Made by a program: the position numbers and the translations under genes. Below, piece after piece: positions 37,586-48,025 of a DNA stretch of 64,000 nt; the first letter of the stretch is position 1, and every line of letters starts with the position of its first letter. Below the pieces are notes generated by a model that was given only the letters and a program-made list of their open reading frames with translations, ran no database searches and had not been told where the DNA came from. Origin of the DNA: Fennellomyces sp. T-0311 (taxonomy: Eukaryota > Mucoromycota > Mucoromycetes > Mucorales > Lichtheimiaceae); the NCBI GenBank assembly GCA_025266875.1, contig JALLLT010000015.1, positions 62,001 through 126,000 on the forward strand, in the 5' to 3' direction.

Positions 37586-38020
37586 ATGTCTGCCTTGTCT
37601 AGATACGCTCAACCTATTGCTATTACTGTCAATGGTATTTTCGCCGGCCTTGGTCTGTCAGTTAATCTATTGGCTGTACCCGCTCTACGCGCTGCGAATT
37701 ATCCTGTCCGAGGCTGGTCTGTCCTGTACCACAACGGAGCAAGACTCGGTGGATGGTCGATTCTGATATCCTCTGCTGCCCACTTCTACACGTATTATGC
37801 AACCAAGAGCCCGCGCGCACTTTATTGCGGATTACTCTCGTTTGCAAGCATGCCATATACCCTATTCGTTATGATGCCAACAAGCAACCGTTTGGAAGCA
37901 CTTAACGCGATGCCTAATCATGACAAAAACGAGGCTGCGCAGCTGATTGAAAACTGGTGCTGGCTTCAGTGGTTCCGTACTATCAGTGGCACCGCTGCGC
38001 TTATGCTAGCTGTATTCTAA
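37586..38020 (+). CDS. DUF1772-like small four-TM protein, copy 2
   Basis: An intronless gene of 144 residues, identical in length to copy 1 at 35435 and alignable without gaps: both begin MSAL, both carry NGIFAGLGL, PALRA, SSAAHFYTYY, RALYCGLLSF-type and PYT blocks, and P(T)(N/S)(D/N)RL before a charged helix, and both end in GTAALxLxxF. The pair is divergently oriented with 1.7 kb between start codons, so an inverted duplication is likely. The ATG follows a CT-rich leader and TTGACA. As for copy 1, the family includes anthrone oxygenases, but no substrate can be inferred here. Confidence 0.75.
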   Translation: MSALSRYAQPIAITVNGIFAGLGLSVNLLAVPALRAANYPVRGWSVLYHNGARLGGWSILISSAAHFYTYYATKSPRALYCGLLSFASMPYTLFVMMPTSNRLEALNAMPNHDKNEAAQLIENWCWLQWFRTISGTAALMLAVF

Positions 38021-38769
38021 TTCTGGTAGATAATTTTGACATATATACGCACAATAAATATGCTTTGCTTTACTGTTTGACTGTGCAAGACCACTTCATC
38101 TCCGACTTGCCAATAAAGTACCAGTGCGTGAAACATAAAAATACGCGAAGCACTGTATCCCGTTGTTAGTTTAGCTGCTAACCATACCTCTGGGTGTATC
38201 TTTGGCTTTTCTATAGTTTGTTCCTATACATCAAGAGAATCCGATCGCTGGTTGGGTCAATAAAAGAGGTTCTATTCAATCCTCATTTTCTGTTGTTCTT
38301 GAGTCATCCAACGACTGTATTTATTTGATGTAATAGCATATTTTGTAGAGAAATCAAAGGCGTATCTGATGGCTTTTATGGCTAGTGCGCCCAGATATGT
38401 ACATAAAAAGCTACCCATCAAAGTACACAAAAGTTCGCTCTAATCATACTTTCTAGCTGGATCACTAGACAAAGGGATTTGGCAAACTTGATAAATTAGT
38501 AGAATTGAAGGTGTAAAATATGTAGGAAGTCAAATCCGAGAACCATCCGGATATAACAAGAGAGATTAAAGCCAAAAAATGAGAATACGATCCTTTTCCA
38601 GGTCAATTACAGCAATTTATAGATGCGTCTGACAAGTGGGCCCAGCTCATAAGTAAATTAGCCTCCAAAGAATCATGTAAAGCTGTTTTCCTATAGATAA
38701 CAATTTGGATGGTGCTTTGGCTTTGTAGTTCATACTTTGACTACATTCCTCACGCCGTGTATAATGTTA
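38021..38769. other. Intergenic, nothing assigned
   Basis: AT-rich spacer between DUF1772-like copy 2 and the TA-flanked element. It should contain the terminator of copy 2 (an AATAAA-like signal near 38050). No other feature seen. Confidence 0.45.
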
Positions 38770-39532
38770 TGGTGCAACCTGTCTTAAATAGACAAAATTT
38801 TTGCAATTTTTTAAATTGCATCTAGTTTGCCAAAACAAAATATTTCCAAAATCCAATCCAAGATTATGATAGAATACCCTATGTAGTTTAAGAATCTTGG
38901 ATTAGATTTTTGATAACTGTTGATCTGAAAGAGGAGATAGAGTTCAAAGTTGGGACCTTTATGAGGTTTTAAGCACGGAAAGACCTGATATTGTTACAGT
39001 TCAAACACAGCTCAGTCATCTGTGTAACACAAATTAGCAGCTATGTTACACAAATCCTTGATCAGTACCAATAGCCTGTTCACCTATTTATACTTTGTTT
39101 CTAGTCTTTTCTAAGCTTTTTGTTAGTGCTTCAGAAGTTGATTTAATTCATACAAGTTCAAGCTTTAGCTGAAATTTCATTGCAAGACAAACTTCATCAA
39201 ACCCTACTGGTTTAAGGTGAAATGTGAAGTATGAATGCAATGCGATTATTCTTTCGCTCACTAGAGCAACGTCTTCCGGACATCTTAAATCTGGTCCTAT
39301 TGCCAATAATTTGATGCTGTGCATCAAAGGCATAGGCGTACATAGATACCTATACTGGTGGGAATGTTGATGGCCATAAGGCAGATGAGCTCTTGAGGAA
39401 GGCAAGGAAGCAGTACACATCACATCGCAGAGCCAGCCGCTGTGGCTAGTTTTACTATATATAGAAGCGGTACTTAAAATCAAAATTTTGTTACATTTTT
39501 CAAATTTTGTCTATTTAAGACAGGTTGCACCA
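38770..39532. mobile_element. 763-bp element with perfect 31-bp TIRs and TA target site
   Basis: The first 31 nt (38770-38800, starting TGGTGCAACCTGTC) are an exact reverse complement of the last 31 nt (39502-39532). The element is flanked by TA on both sides (38768-38769 and 39533-39534), as for Tc1/mariner/pogo-type insertions. An internal imperfect palindrome lies near 38846-38920 (AATCCAAGATT / AATCTTGGATT). The minus strand has an open stretch (39148-39483) whose translation has no transposase signature. It is most simply a non-autonomous MITE-like element. Perfect ends point to recent activity. Confidence 0.88.
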
Positions 39533-40803
39533 TATAGAAAACCTCGATCTGACCTATTACCGTGATACTCTCTCCCATTTATGTCCGTTTGCCACAGCGA
39601 GGCAGTGTTGTCAAACGTTATTATCTTAATTTATGAACAAATCTCCTCCGAATCAATACTACTGCATATCCAATCAATCGCATCCATGTAAGCGCTAGAA
39701 ATACCTGATCTAGTACAGAAAATCAAAAAGTATACTTTATAACAACTTACCATAAGCAAATGGAACAGATGATCAGATATAGGTTAGTAGTAGCGTTGCG
39801 TACAGCGGAAAAATGTTCTTCAATAAGCATCGTACTTTCCAAATCTTCTTTAAAGTCACCTACCAAGTAAGAGTGGTTGATACTTCTACCCGAAGGCCAC
39901 ACCTACCACAATCGCCAACGATGTTGCCGCCTGTACCGTGGCAAGACAAAGCACTTTTTAGGATGGTACATTGCCCTACTGCCAGGACAGCAACGGGGAA
40001 GGAAAGACGCTTGATAAAAAAAAACTGGAAAGTACAACCGTCGTCAGCAATGCAACATCGTGTATTATTACCTAACCGCGACCTACTATGTGTGCCAAGG
40101 GATCTTGAAAGTTTTTGTGGACGTTTTCGTCACTAGAAACGTTACATATAAGGTAATATATTCTAGGATTGACATAAAATACATACAGCTCATTGTTACG
40201 AAAAATCCAAGGAACAAGGCTGCTTTGGCCAAGCTGAATATTTGTACCTGACTATGTGTAAAATCCCGTGATCCATTGTTAAAACTGGTTCATCAGTAAA
40301 ACTGGTCCATTGATAAAAGACTTTCAAGCGAAACGGAAGCATCCGATGATATATCACAACAAAAACGGATAGTACCGTAAATAAATGCTGATATGCCTAC
40401 GTACATTCATTCAGAACACAGCTCCACCCATCGCATCGGACAACAGCTGCATGATAAGCAAGTTATTGATGATTGGAAGTAGGATACTGACGACAAGGAA
40501 TGGCATTTGAGTCTTCTCAGCTGTTTAAGTAAGCGTTGATTTAGCGGATATTTGTTCGTAATAAAGATACTGTGTGTATTGTTCGCCTTATCACGTATGA
40601 TAACACGCGCTTCATACTATAACTGTGAATTCCTGCTTAACTACTACCGCTTCTTCTATTACCTACGCAATAGATTATAGGATCCGGGTTTTCAGTAGCA
40701 AAATACTTATTAACAGGAATTTTCAGCTGAAAAGCACTCTACTCACAGAGTATATAAACCGCTTTTAGACTCCAGCACCTCGAAAAAAATTGTACTTTCA
40801 CAA
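39533..40803. other. Intergenic with decayed coding-like stretch
   Basis: About 1.3 kb. Between about 39810 and 40135 the plus strand translates partly plausibly in more than one frame, interrupted by stops, suggesting a relic of unknown origin. The part close to 40740-40800 is the likely promoter and leader of the methyltransferase-like gene (TATATAAAC near 40751). Confidence 0.4.
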
Positions 40804-42129
40804 ATGTCTGACGACAGATCCAAAGCTCTGGAAGACTTAAAGGAGTCGTTCCTTTCATTGATCTCGCAACTGAACGATTCACAATTCCATGAGTTTGATT
40901 CGTTTGCGCGATCGGCCCTTGGTACAGTAGAAACCAAATATATGTAGAGATTTGAGACTGACAGCTCTTTTTTAATCTATAGAGGAATATCACCGACAAC
41001 TACACAAAAGCCACGAGGATCATGAAGAAGTCGAGTTTGAACATGACGAAGGTGGCCATTTCCAACCGGTGAATGAGTATAAAATGGCCAAACTTGGTCG
41101 AATCGTCAAAGATCTACGAAATCGCGTTCCGATCTCAGCCGAAGCACCTGGCGAAAAGACGATGATTCCTGACACAAAAAATGTACGCTTATTTCATCGG
41201 GTATATAAGAAAGCAAGGAAAACTAATCATGCGGTAGTACTCGGATCTCACCGAGCAAAACACTCTGCACGTGGATGGCTTTCTTTTCAGCGAAGACGAT
41301 GTGGATGATCTATGTGACCAAGGAAAATTATCACGAAACTATTGTTTAGACTGCAAGTCCAGAAACGTCAAGCCGCTAAGTAGGGTTTTTCTGCGTTTGT
41401 TTATCCGGAACGTGTGCGCTTATCGAAATACCTATAGACTTTATCTCGCATTCCGCGTCCGTAATGCAATTGCAATTTTTATACCAGGTGGCACTTGCCA
41501 ACAAAGTCAAGGATAAAGTGATTGTGGATATTGGATCTCGATTGGGTGCAGTGCTATACTCGGTTCGTTGTCCTATGACGCTTATATTTGATAAGGAGAC
41601 TGATAACGATATCTGCAGGGTTACTTGTTTACACAAGCCCGCAAGTTGATCGGCGTCGAATTGAACGAGTGGTTCTGCAAGTTACAACAAGACATGGTCA
41701 AAAAGTATAAAATGGGCGATCGCATAGAGGTAAAAAAAAAGCTGTGGTAGCGGATTGGCATTCATGATGGTTAAGCAATGAGAGAAATAGGTTATCTGCA
41801 AGGATATTCAGCAGACGCCAGAGTTGTTGAGCCAACAAGCGGATGTAGTTGTGATGAACAACGTGTTTCAATTCTTTAATGAATTGCCGGTGCAACAGCA
41901 AATATGGAAGTTTATTCGAGCCGAGACAATGAAGCGTAAAGGATTGCTGTTGGTCACGCTGCCTTCGCTTCAAGAACAACTCAAAGAGGCAGGACTTCCG
42001 GCTATCAAGCTGATGCGCGGCTGGGTAAAGGAGATCAAGTTGGACTACGAGGGCCAGTGGTTCCAGGACGAATTGAACGATGATGAATTAGATGAGATTA
42101 GCCAAGTGCACATGTATAAAGTAATATAG
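40804..42129 (+). CDS. SAM-dependent methyltransferase-like protein
   Basis: Six exons: 40804-40921, 40983-41182, 41238-41379, 41438-41562, 41619-41729 and 41791-42129; 344 residues. The first third is helical and acidic. A short CxxC motif (NYCLDCKSRN) precedes FISHSASVMQLQFLYQVAL. A Rossmann-like core follows: KDKVIVDIGSRLGAVLY (motif I, with the DIGSRLG loop), KLIGVELNEWFC (motif II, acidic end of strand 2), and VVVMNNVFQFF (motif IV region). The layout is that of a class I methyltransferase, although the Gly-rich loop is weaker than usual (D.GSRLG for D.G.G.G). Substrate unknown. An uncharacterised conserved eukaryotic protein is the likely family; I cannot name it. Confidence 0.78.
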
Positions 42130-42194
42130 AGAAAAGACTTCAAAGTGTGTTAGTCAATTGCGTGCAGCTCATGGGCGAGGGGTACCTTTTGGTT

Positions 42195-42344
42195 CTAGCA
42201 GCCTTTGATGGAGTGGCTCTTGTGCATTCCTTGTTGAGCGTGTCGATACATGTATACGACAACATCGACCAAGATTGCGAAACTGATGGGGGCAATAATG
42301 ACGAGTCCGAGGTATCGTAGTGAAGTTGCAATGAAGTCGAACAT
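42195..42344 (-). CDS. Small membrane protein, 49 residues
   Basis: An intact minus-strand frame from ATG at 42344 to TAG at 42195. The N-terminal half is hydrophobic and includes SLRYLGLVIIAPISFAILVD and VVVYMY, then a basic His/Lys tail, so one TM helix (perhaps a hairpin) is likely. It lies between the methyltransferase-like gene (stop 42129) and MED11 (ATG 42442), with 97 nt between the divergent ATGs. Its length is below the usual cutoff for annotation. No known family is recognised. Coding status rests on composition and position only. Confidence 0.5.
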   Translation of the reverse strand: MFDFIATSLRYLGLVIIAPISFAILVDVVVYMYRHAQQGMHKSHSIKGC

Positions 42345-42441
42345 GGAGTGAAGCAAAGAGCAGTAAAATAAAAAGTTTGATTGACAGGCGTCTTAATTTG
42401 GGCTGCTGTAAGACCTCCCTCCGCTTCCCAGTTGTTCCAAA

Positions 42442-42988
42442 ATGAGCCAAGTGCCTGATCAAGAACTCACGAGCCATTTGGCAGAAAGCACCTTACGCAT
42501 CAAAGATCTGCATGAAGCAGAAAAAGTGAGTAACAAAAAAAGCTTCTCGTTCAGTTCTTTCTTTTACTAATCGCATCAGCAGAAGCTGGTCCTTTTAGTC
42601 GAAACAGCTGGCGATGCAATGGCCATTTTATGTGATGACGCACCGCAAGATCAGGACGCCGATCAGGTCGTTCGCAACGAGGTTATCGCGTTTCGCGAAC
42701 TAGCAGCACGGTACTTTACCCTTGTCAATGTATGTACACGTAAGAAGGCATATACGGAGCTTTATCTGATACAACGAGTGGCTGTAGGATATCCAACTCT
42801 CCCTGAGAAGCAACACACGGTATTTACGAAAGAGTGGCAGCATCGCAGTGAACGCGACCAAAAGCATACCGTTCCGAGAATCCATTGCGGGCGAGCAGAA
42901 AGAGTTGGAAGTGTGGACAGAAGCGATCGAAACGATCCATCAACGCGTAAAGGAGCTCCAGCAGATTGCGCAAGAACATCGCAGCTAG
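42442..42988 (+). CDS. MED11: Mediator complex subunit 11
   Basis: Three exons, 42442-42525, 42583-42729 and 42788-42988, give 143 residues. The protein is an all-helical bundle of about the right size: ELTSHLAESTLRIKDLHEAE leads into KLVLLVETAGDAMAIL, then FRELAARYFTLVNDIQLSLR and, at the end, a coiled coil EAIETIHQRVKELQQIAQEH. The spacing (IKDL...EK....L...AG.A...L) fits MED11, a small head-module subunit that pairs with MED22 and touches TFIIH. Intron 1 ends in a CAGCAG tandem acceptor, so one extra Gln may be included. The stop codon lies only 2 nt from the WRNIP1 stop on the other strand. Homology is judged by pattern alone. Confidence 0.72.
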
Positions 42989-42990
42989 CT

Positions 42991-45380
42991 TTATTCCCTA
43001 TCTAAAAACTTTTGGTCTGCAAGTTCGTCCGGAAGATAGGTCTGGTCTACTGGCCCATCGTAATCAGGATTGTACTTGTATCCCTTCGAGTATCCAATGT
43101 CCTATGGTGCTTGTTAGACATCATCATCCGCGTCTACATACTACTTTTTTTTTACCTTCATCAACTTGGTAGGCGCATTACGAATATGCAAAGGGACTGG
43201 ATAGTTGGGCTGTTGCCGAATAGTCTCTTTAACCTACATGTACATAAAACATTCAGTTCAAAACGTACTACAGTTTGAGACCTCCTCCCACTTCTTTACC
43301 AGATTGTACGCTTTGTATGTTCTGACACTCTTTTTGGTTTCCGCCAGATATGTGACCAGATGAGCTGCATCAATTCATTGTTCGGTTACCCATTATGCAA
43401 GGCAACACACAAGTACATACCTAAAATGGTATCGCATTCGGGCATTCCAATCTTTTCACATGCCTGGTATGCAGAGATAGCCTGTTTCTCTAGGCTGAGT
43501 CGTCGTGTGAATCTATTCCATGCAGAGCACTTACCAGTGGAAGAGCAGCATTGTCTGCTAGGCCGATATCCTCGCTAGCACACCGTACCAGTCGTCGCGC
43601 GACATACAGAGGGTCTTCTCCAGCTTCTAACATTCTTCCAAGCCAGTAAAGCGCTGCATCGGCGTCACTGCAACCAGAAATAATCAGGATTTTTAATACC
43701 GGATGGTCATCCAAAGCGTTATACCTTCCACGTATACTTTTGTGCAGCGCACTGATGATATTGTAATGTTCCTCGCCATTTCGATCGTATAATAAATGTG
43801 ATTTCTGGAATGCACCTAGAGGCTGCTGCGTTGGCGATAATCAATACGCGTAATTGTGAGCTATCATACCTTTCACTGTTTCTGGACTGAGTGGCGTGGA
43901 TTTTGACGGCAATATGCTCAATGCGACTTCTAGTGTGTTTAAGGCATTGCGAGCTACATAAAATAACCGTTAGACAGGCCGGATGACGCAAAAGTTGTAT
44001 ACCAACCATCGCCATCGCTGTAAACGGCTAGCAAAGATAGTGCTTCCTGCTCATCTTTATCAAGCACCTGCCCTTCATTTTTCCCATCCTTGTCATCGAT
44101 TGGATCAATACCATCATTTCGCCAATAGTGTACCGCTCTTGCCAAGATCTCTGCCAGATCCTTCTCGCTTAACCGTTTCAGGACAAACACTCTACACCGT
44201 GATAGTAACGCAGAGTTGACCTTAAAGCTATAATTGTATGAGTATCCACTCCTCATAGTATGACCTAGTCCCAAGTACCTAGGATTCTCTGTTGTTGCTC
44301 CAATCAAGTGAATAGTACCTATGGAAACCAAATTTAGTAACTACTACTACGCATGCAGATGGTGCTTCCGCGACCAGTACCTTGCTCAACATAAGGTAAA
44401 AACAGATCCTGCTGTGCCTTAGTAAAGCGATGGATTTCATCGATAAAGATGATAGTCTTTTGGCTAGTAAGGGATAAATGACCTCGCGCTTCTTCGAACG
44501 CCTTTTTAACATCAGCTGCACCATGACTTGTCGCACTGAGTTCGATGAACCGAGACTTTGTCATTTTCGAAATAATGCGTGCTACACTGGTCTTACCACA
44601 ACCCGGTGGACCCCTGAATCGATACTTAGTAATCCCAACCTCTGAAAAAATAAACCGGAGATTATACATTACCAAAGAACCATTGAAGGGATTCTATCAC
44701 TCTGTATGAGCGAGCGCAACACACCCTTATCACCCAATAGCTCCTCCTGTCCTGCGAAATCGGATAGCGATGTCGGTCGTACTAAAATATAACGGTAAGC
44801 ATTGCCTTCCTAATAAACAAATATATGTATTCCAATAATACCTTTAGCAGCCAAGGGCATTGATTCTAAAGCAGCATCCCGTCTTGGTCGCTTCACTGGA
44901 TCTGGGCGACTGCTTAACGGTACGGCAGGCGAACGCTTGAGCTCGTTACTATGATTTAATTGTGATGCTTCTGAAGTCGCACGATCAGGCCGTTTCACTG
45001 GTTCAGGTTGTTTGGCTGGCTCAGGGCGTTTACTGAACAGAGGTGCAATCCTCGAAGGCTGCTTGACATTTAAGTCGAGATCCAAAATGTAGGAGGGTAG
45101 CATTACCTGTGAAGGACTAGTTTTGGTCGTCATTTTGACTTCGGCAGACTTTTCAGACGGCCGAGAGAAGCTGAGCCGGGATTGTTGTGTTGGCGTCTTG
45201 ACTGGACTTTGGTCAGGACTAGGTGATTCTGTAGGTGTTGGCGTGGGACAGTTCGCATCGATATGAGCATTGATTTCCGCTTGCGAAATGTGCTGGCTGC
45301 AAATGGGGCATTGAACTATATCAATGTTAAAATGATTGGGGAAAACATTATCGGTGGTGAATGGTACCTCGGTTGCTCAT
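42991..45380 (-). CDS. WRNIP1/Mgs1-type AAA+ ATPase with UBZ finger
   Basis: Thirteen exons (minus): 45380-45368, 45315-44842, 44781-44673, 44613-44381, 44318-44279, 44227-44007, 43953-43870, 43815-43725, 43667-43535, 43481-43421, 43364-43282, 43233-43156 and 43101-42991; 576 residues. N-terminal UBZ finger: [20 protein letters not shown] then C. A basic Pro-rich linker follows. The AAA+ core has [10 protein letters not shown], Walker [12 protein letters not shown], Walker [13 protein letters not shown], sensor-1 LIGATTENP and arginine finger [12 protein letters not shown]. The MgsA-type tail has [20 protein letters not shown] and [14 protein letters not shown]. In yeast Mgs1 acts with PCNA and ubiquitin at stalled replication forks. 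The first exon encodes only MSNR. The domain set is complete. Confidence 0.95.
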
Positions 45381-46163
45381 GGTTTGAACGTGTCAGAAAC
45401 TGTGAGACGCGATTTTTGATCACGCGTTACGATCCAGGCTCCGCTACTTGCGATGTTGATATAGCACTTGCTCTGGTATCCATACGCACAACGTACTTGC
45501 ATACTTATTAGACATTGCATCATATATGTAGCAGCATGTTCAATAAATTCGTTACTGCGAGCACTATATTATACCAGGATGTTACCCGGGTTCACAGTTC
45601 CAAACTGGGTATCACCTATCAGTCCGCCTGAGGTGCAGCACAAAGAATATAGTAATATGCGATTGAAAGTGCAGACGTCCGCTCTATCAATTTCACATTT
45701 TAAGCGCATACTAATGTAATGAATATTTTATTCCTGGCGTTGTATCGCCGCTCTCAGATCAGGCAGAGTAGAAAAATACTGCAGCAGCTCTCAACGCTGG
45801 TGAATAATTCGCTTCCCGTTGATGCCACAAGCTTAACATACTAAAAATACAGACGTACGTACATATATTCACAAACCACCTTATCCCCTTGATACAGAAT
45901 TGTTCTCCACTTCAACTGCTATTTCGAAAAGGATTTCTATATCGGCAATGATCTATATTGACAATGATACCAAAATCTCAAAATGCAAGCAATAAATAAT
46001 TAGCAAAGGAAAACGCTTATTTACTACTTTATAAAATATAAAATTAACTAAAAACTACCTCTGTATCTACATATACACTTTTCTCGTGAACCATGAGCGT
46101 TGTGAAAGGGTGAGGGGATGTGGATAAAAAAGAAACTGATGCAATAATAAAAGAGATGCAAAT
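45381..46163. other. Intergenic, nothing assigned
   Basis: AT-rich, about 780 nt. It should contain the WRNIP1 promoter and the 3' UTR of the ureohydrolase. Short open stretches are not protein-like. No RNA gene seen. Confidence 0.5.
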
Positions 46164-47391
46164 TTAAGCAATAGGGGTCTTGACCATCAAAGACATGACT
46201 TCGAGCATAAGATCGGCAGCAGCCAACGCAGTAACTTGAGCTTGGTTGTCATAGGGTGTCGAAACTTCAACAATATCAGCACCGACAAACTTGAGACCTT
46301 CCAAACCACGGACAATGCGGCGCAATTCACGAGTGCTCCAGCCACCAGTTTCGGGGGTGCCAGTAGCAGGGGCAAAAGCAGGGTCCAAAACATCAATATC
46401 GATGGAAAGGTAGACGAGGTTATCACCAACACGCTCTCGGATACGCTCAATAATACCCTGAGTACCGATAGTGTCAATGTCGCGTGCCTCGACAATTTCG
46501 AAACCCTGCTCAAGGTCGTTCTCGTAATCGCTAGGACCAGACAGGGTGGTGCGGATACCAGCGTGAATGGATTCACCCTTCTTGATCAAACCTTCTTGAG
46601 AAGCATGATAGAAGTAAGTACCGTGGTTGACAGAAGCAACGGCGGACTTGGCACCACCAAAGACCTTGGGCTTCCAGGTATCCAAGTGAGAGTCAAAGTG
46701 GATGACAGAAACGGGACCATAGGCAGAGTGGATCGAGCGGAGCAAGGGAAGAGTGATAGTGTGGTCGCCTCCGAGAGTGATGATACGAGGGAACTTGGTA
46801 AAGCTGGCGGTAGCAGGAGTGCGATGCAACAATTCTTGATGGCCGTCTTGGATCTGCTTGATAGCCAACTCGTTATCGTATGGACTAAAGTTTAATTCGG
46901 TAAGTGTCCAAAATGTGAGAGTAGACAAAAGGAGTAACTTACGTGACAAAGATATCAGAGCAATCAACAACCTTGGCACCGGCCTGGAAAGGGTTCACAT
47001 CCATGGGAACGTTGTAACCACCGTACAAGGCCAAGCGACGCGAACCATCACGGATACCGGAAGGTCCAAAACGGGCACCGGGACGGTATGAGGTACCAGT
47101 ATCGAATGGAGCACCAATGAAGGCAATATCGAAATCGGCAGTCTTGTTGGACCAGCACTGCTCGTAAGGAAGATGAGCAAAGGTAGGGATACCAGCATAC
47201 ACAGCATCGGCGGTCTTGCCACCATCGCCTTCAGGAGCTCCAGGGTCACCATAGGATGGAGTTGTCGTTTCGACCTTGATGGCATGCTGCTGGGGACGAA
47301 TATCGTGGTCGCCATAGGTGGTAGGATGGGCAAAAACTGAGTTGACGGCAGCGGCAATCAAGCCAACTGAAAGGATAACCTTGGAGACCAT
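46164..47391 (-). CDS. Secreted agmatinase-like ureohydrolase
   Basis: Two exons (minus) 47391-46943 and 46884-46164 give 389 residues. The N-terminus (MVSKVILSVGLIAAAVNSVFA) is a signal peptide, so the enzyme is probably secreted or vacuolar. Ureohydrolase metal motifs are complete: GGDHT, the D.H.D strand (IHFDSHLDTW) and SIDIDVLDPAFAPATGTPE. The GTPETGGWSTREL block and the family context favour agmatinase over arginase, which lacks the signal peptide and has DAH.D. The predicted reaction is hydrolysis of a guanidino compound to urea and an amine; the true substrate is unproven. C-ending codon bias and a CT-rich region upstream suggest strong expression. The N-terminal part between signal and core is extended. 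Confidence 0.9.
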
Positions 47392-48025
47392 TTTGGCGTA
47401 GTAAAGAGAAGAGTAAGTTGTTGTATGAAGGTTAGTGATGGGGGCAGGGAGAGCGTCTTTATACTTTTCCATTGACGGCGGGTAGAGAAGCGTCGGAAAT
47501 GAGTTTCTTTAAACTTATTGGGAGCCAGTTTGCATTAGGTAAAAAAATGGTGGATCCAACTGCCAGTTGCCTTTTTTGGGATGATAAGATTAGACTGGCT
47601 TACTTTTTTTTATGTAATAACATCGTTGCGCGCTTTATCTGATTGCATGAATAATGTCCACGCTAGTAATAAGATGATAACCTCTTTATCTAATGAGGTA
47701 GCGTTTGGGATATATATGGCTTACTTCTGAACGAAATATACGACATTACAGGAGCTCTTTGTCTCTACTATCTGAACGGCAAAATGCCAGCGACAATTGA
47801 CTATTCCGACCCAGATGATGCGGGGATGATCCAACGGACGGACCCGCATGTGCAAACCCGGATTAGTGTTTTCGTTATGTAAAAAAAAATGATAAGCGCA
47901 TGAAAGAGGAAAATGATTGTTTACTTTTTTAAAAAAAAAAAAAAATAAAATAAGGCCGTTAACACGTAATAAATACAAATAAGAGAGAAAGAGCAGGGGA
48001 TGATTATGCTAAAGTGACAGCAGGT
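47392..48025. other. Intergenic, nothing assigned
   Basis: About 630 nt between tandem minus-strand genes, the ureohydrolase promoter and the 3' side of the aldehyde dehydrogenase. A T/A-rich tract with a long A run lies near 47930-47945. No other feature. Confidence 0.5.

Noticed and set aside
44334..44675. Extended frame of the WRNIP1 exon starting [10 protein letters not shown]
   Set aside because: The N-terminal part is intronic; splicing from CTTTG|GTAATG to CAG|GGGTCC gives the correct Walker [11 protein letters not shown].
45078..45122. 45-nt potential intron in WRNIP1 exon 2 (GTAATG..CAAG)
   Set aside because: The frame is open, the acceptor lacks a pyrimidine tract and the length is below other introns here.
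46236..46895. 219-codon plus-strand ORF
   Set aside because: It lies exactly opposite the ureohydrolase exon, whose family match is unambiguous; a shadow frame of biased codons.
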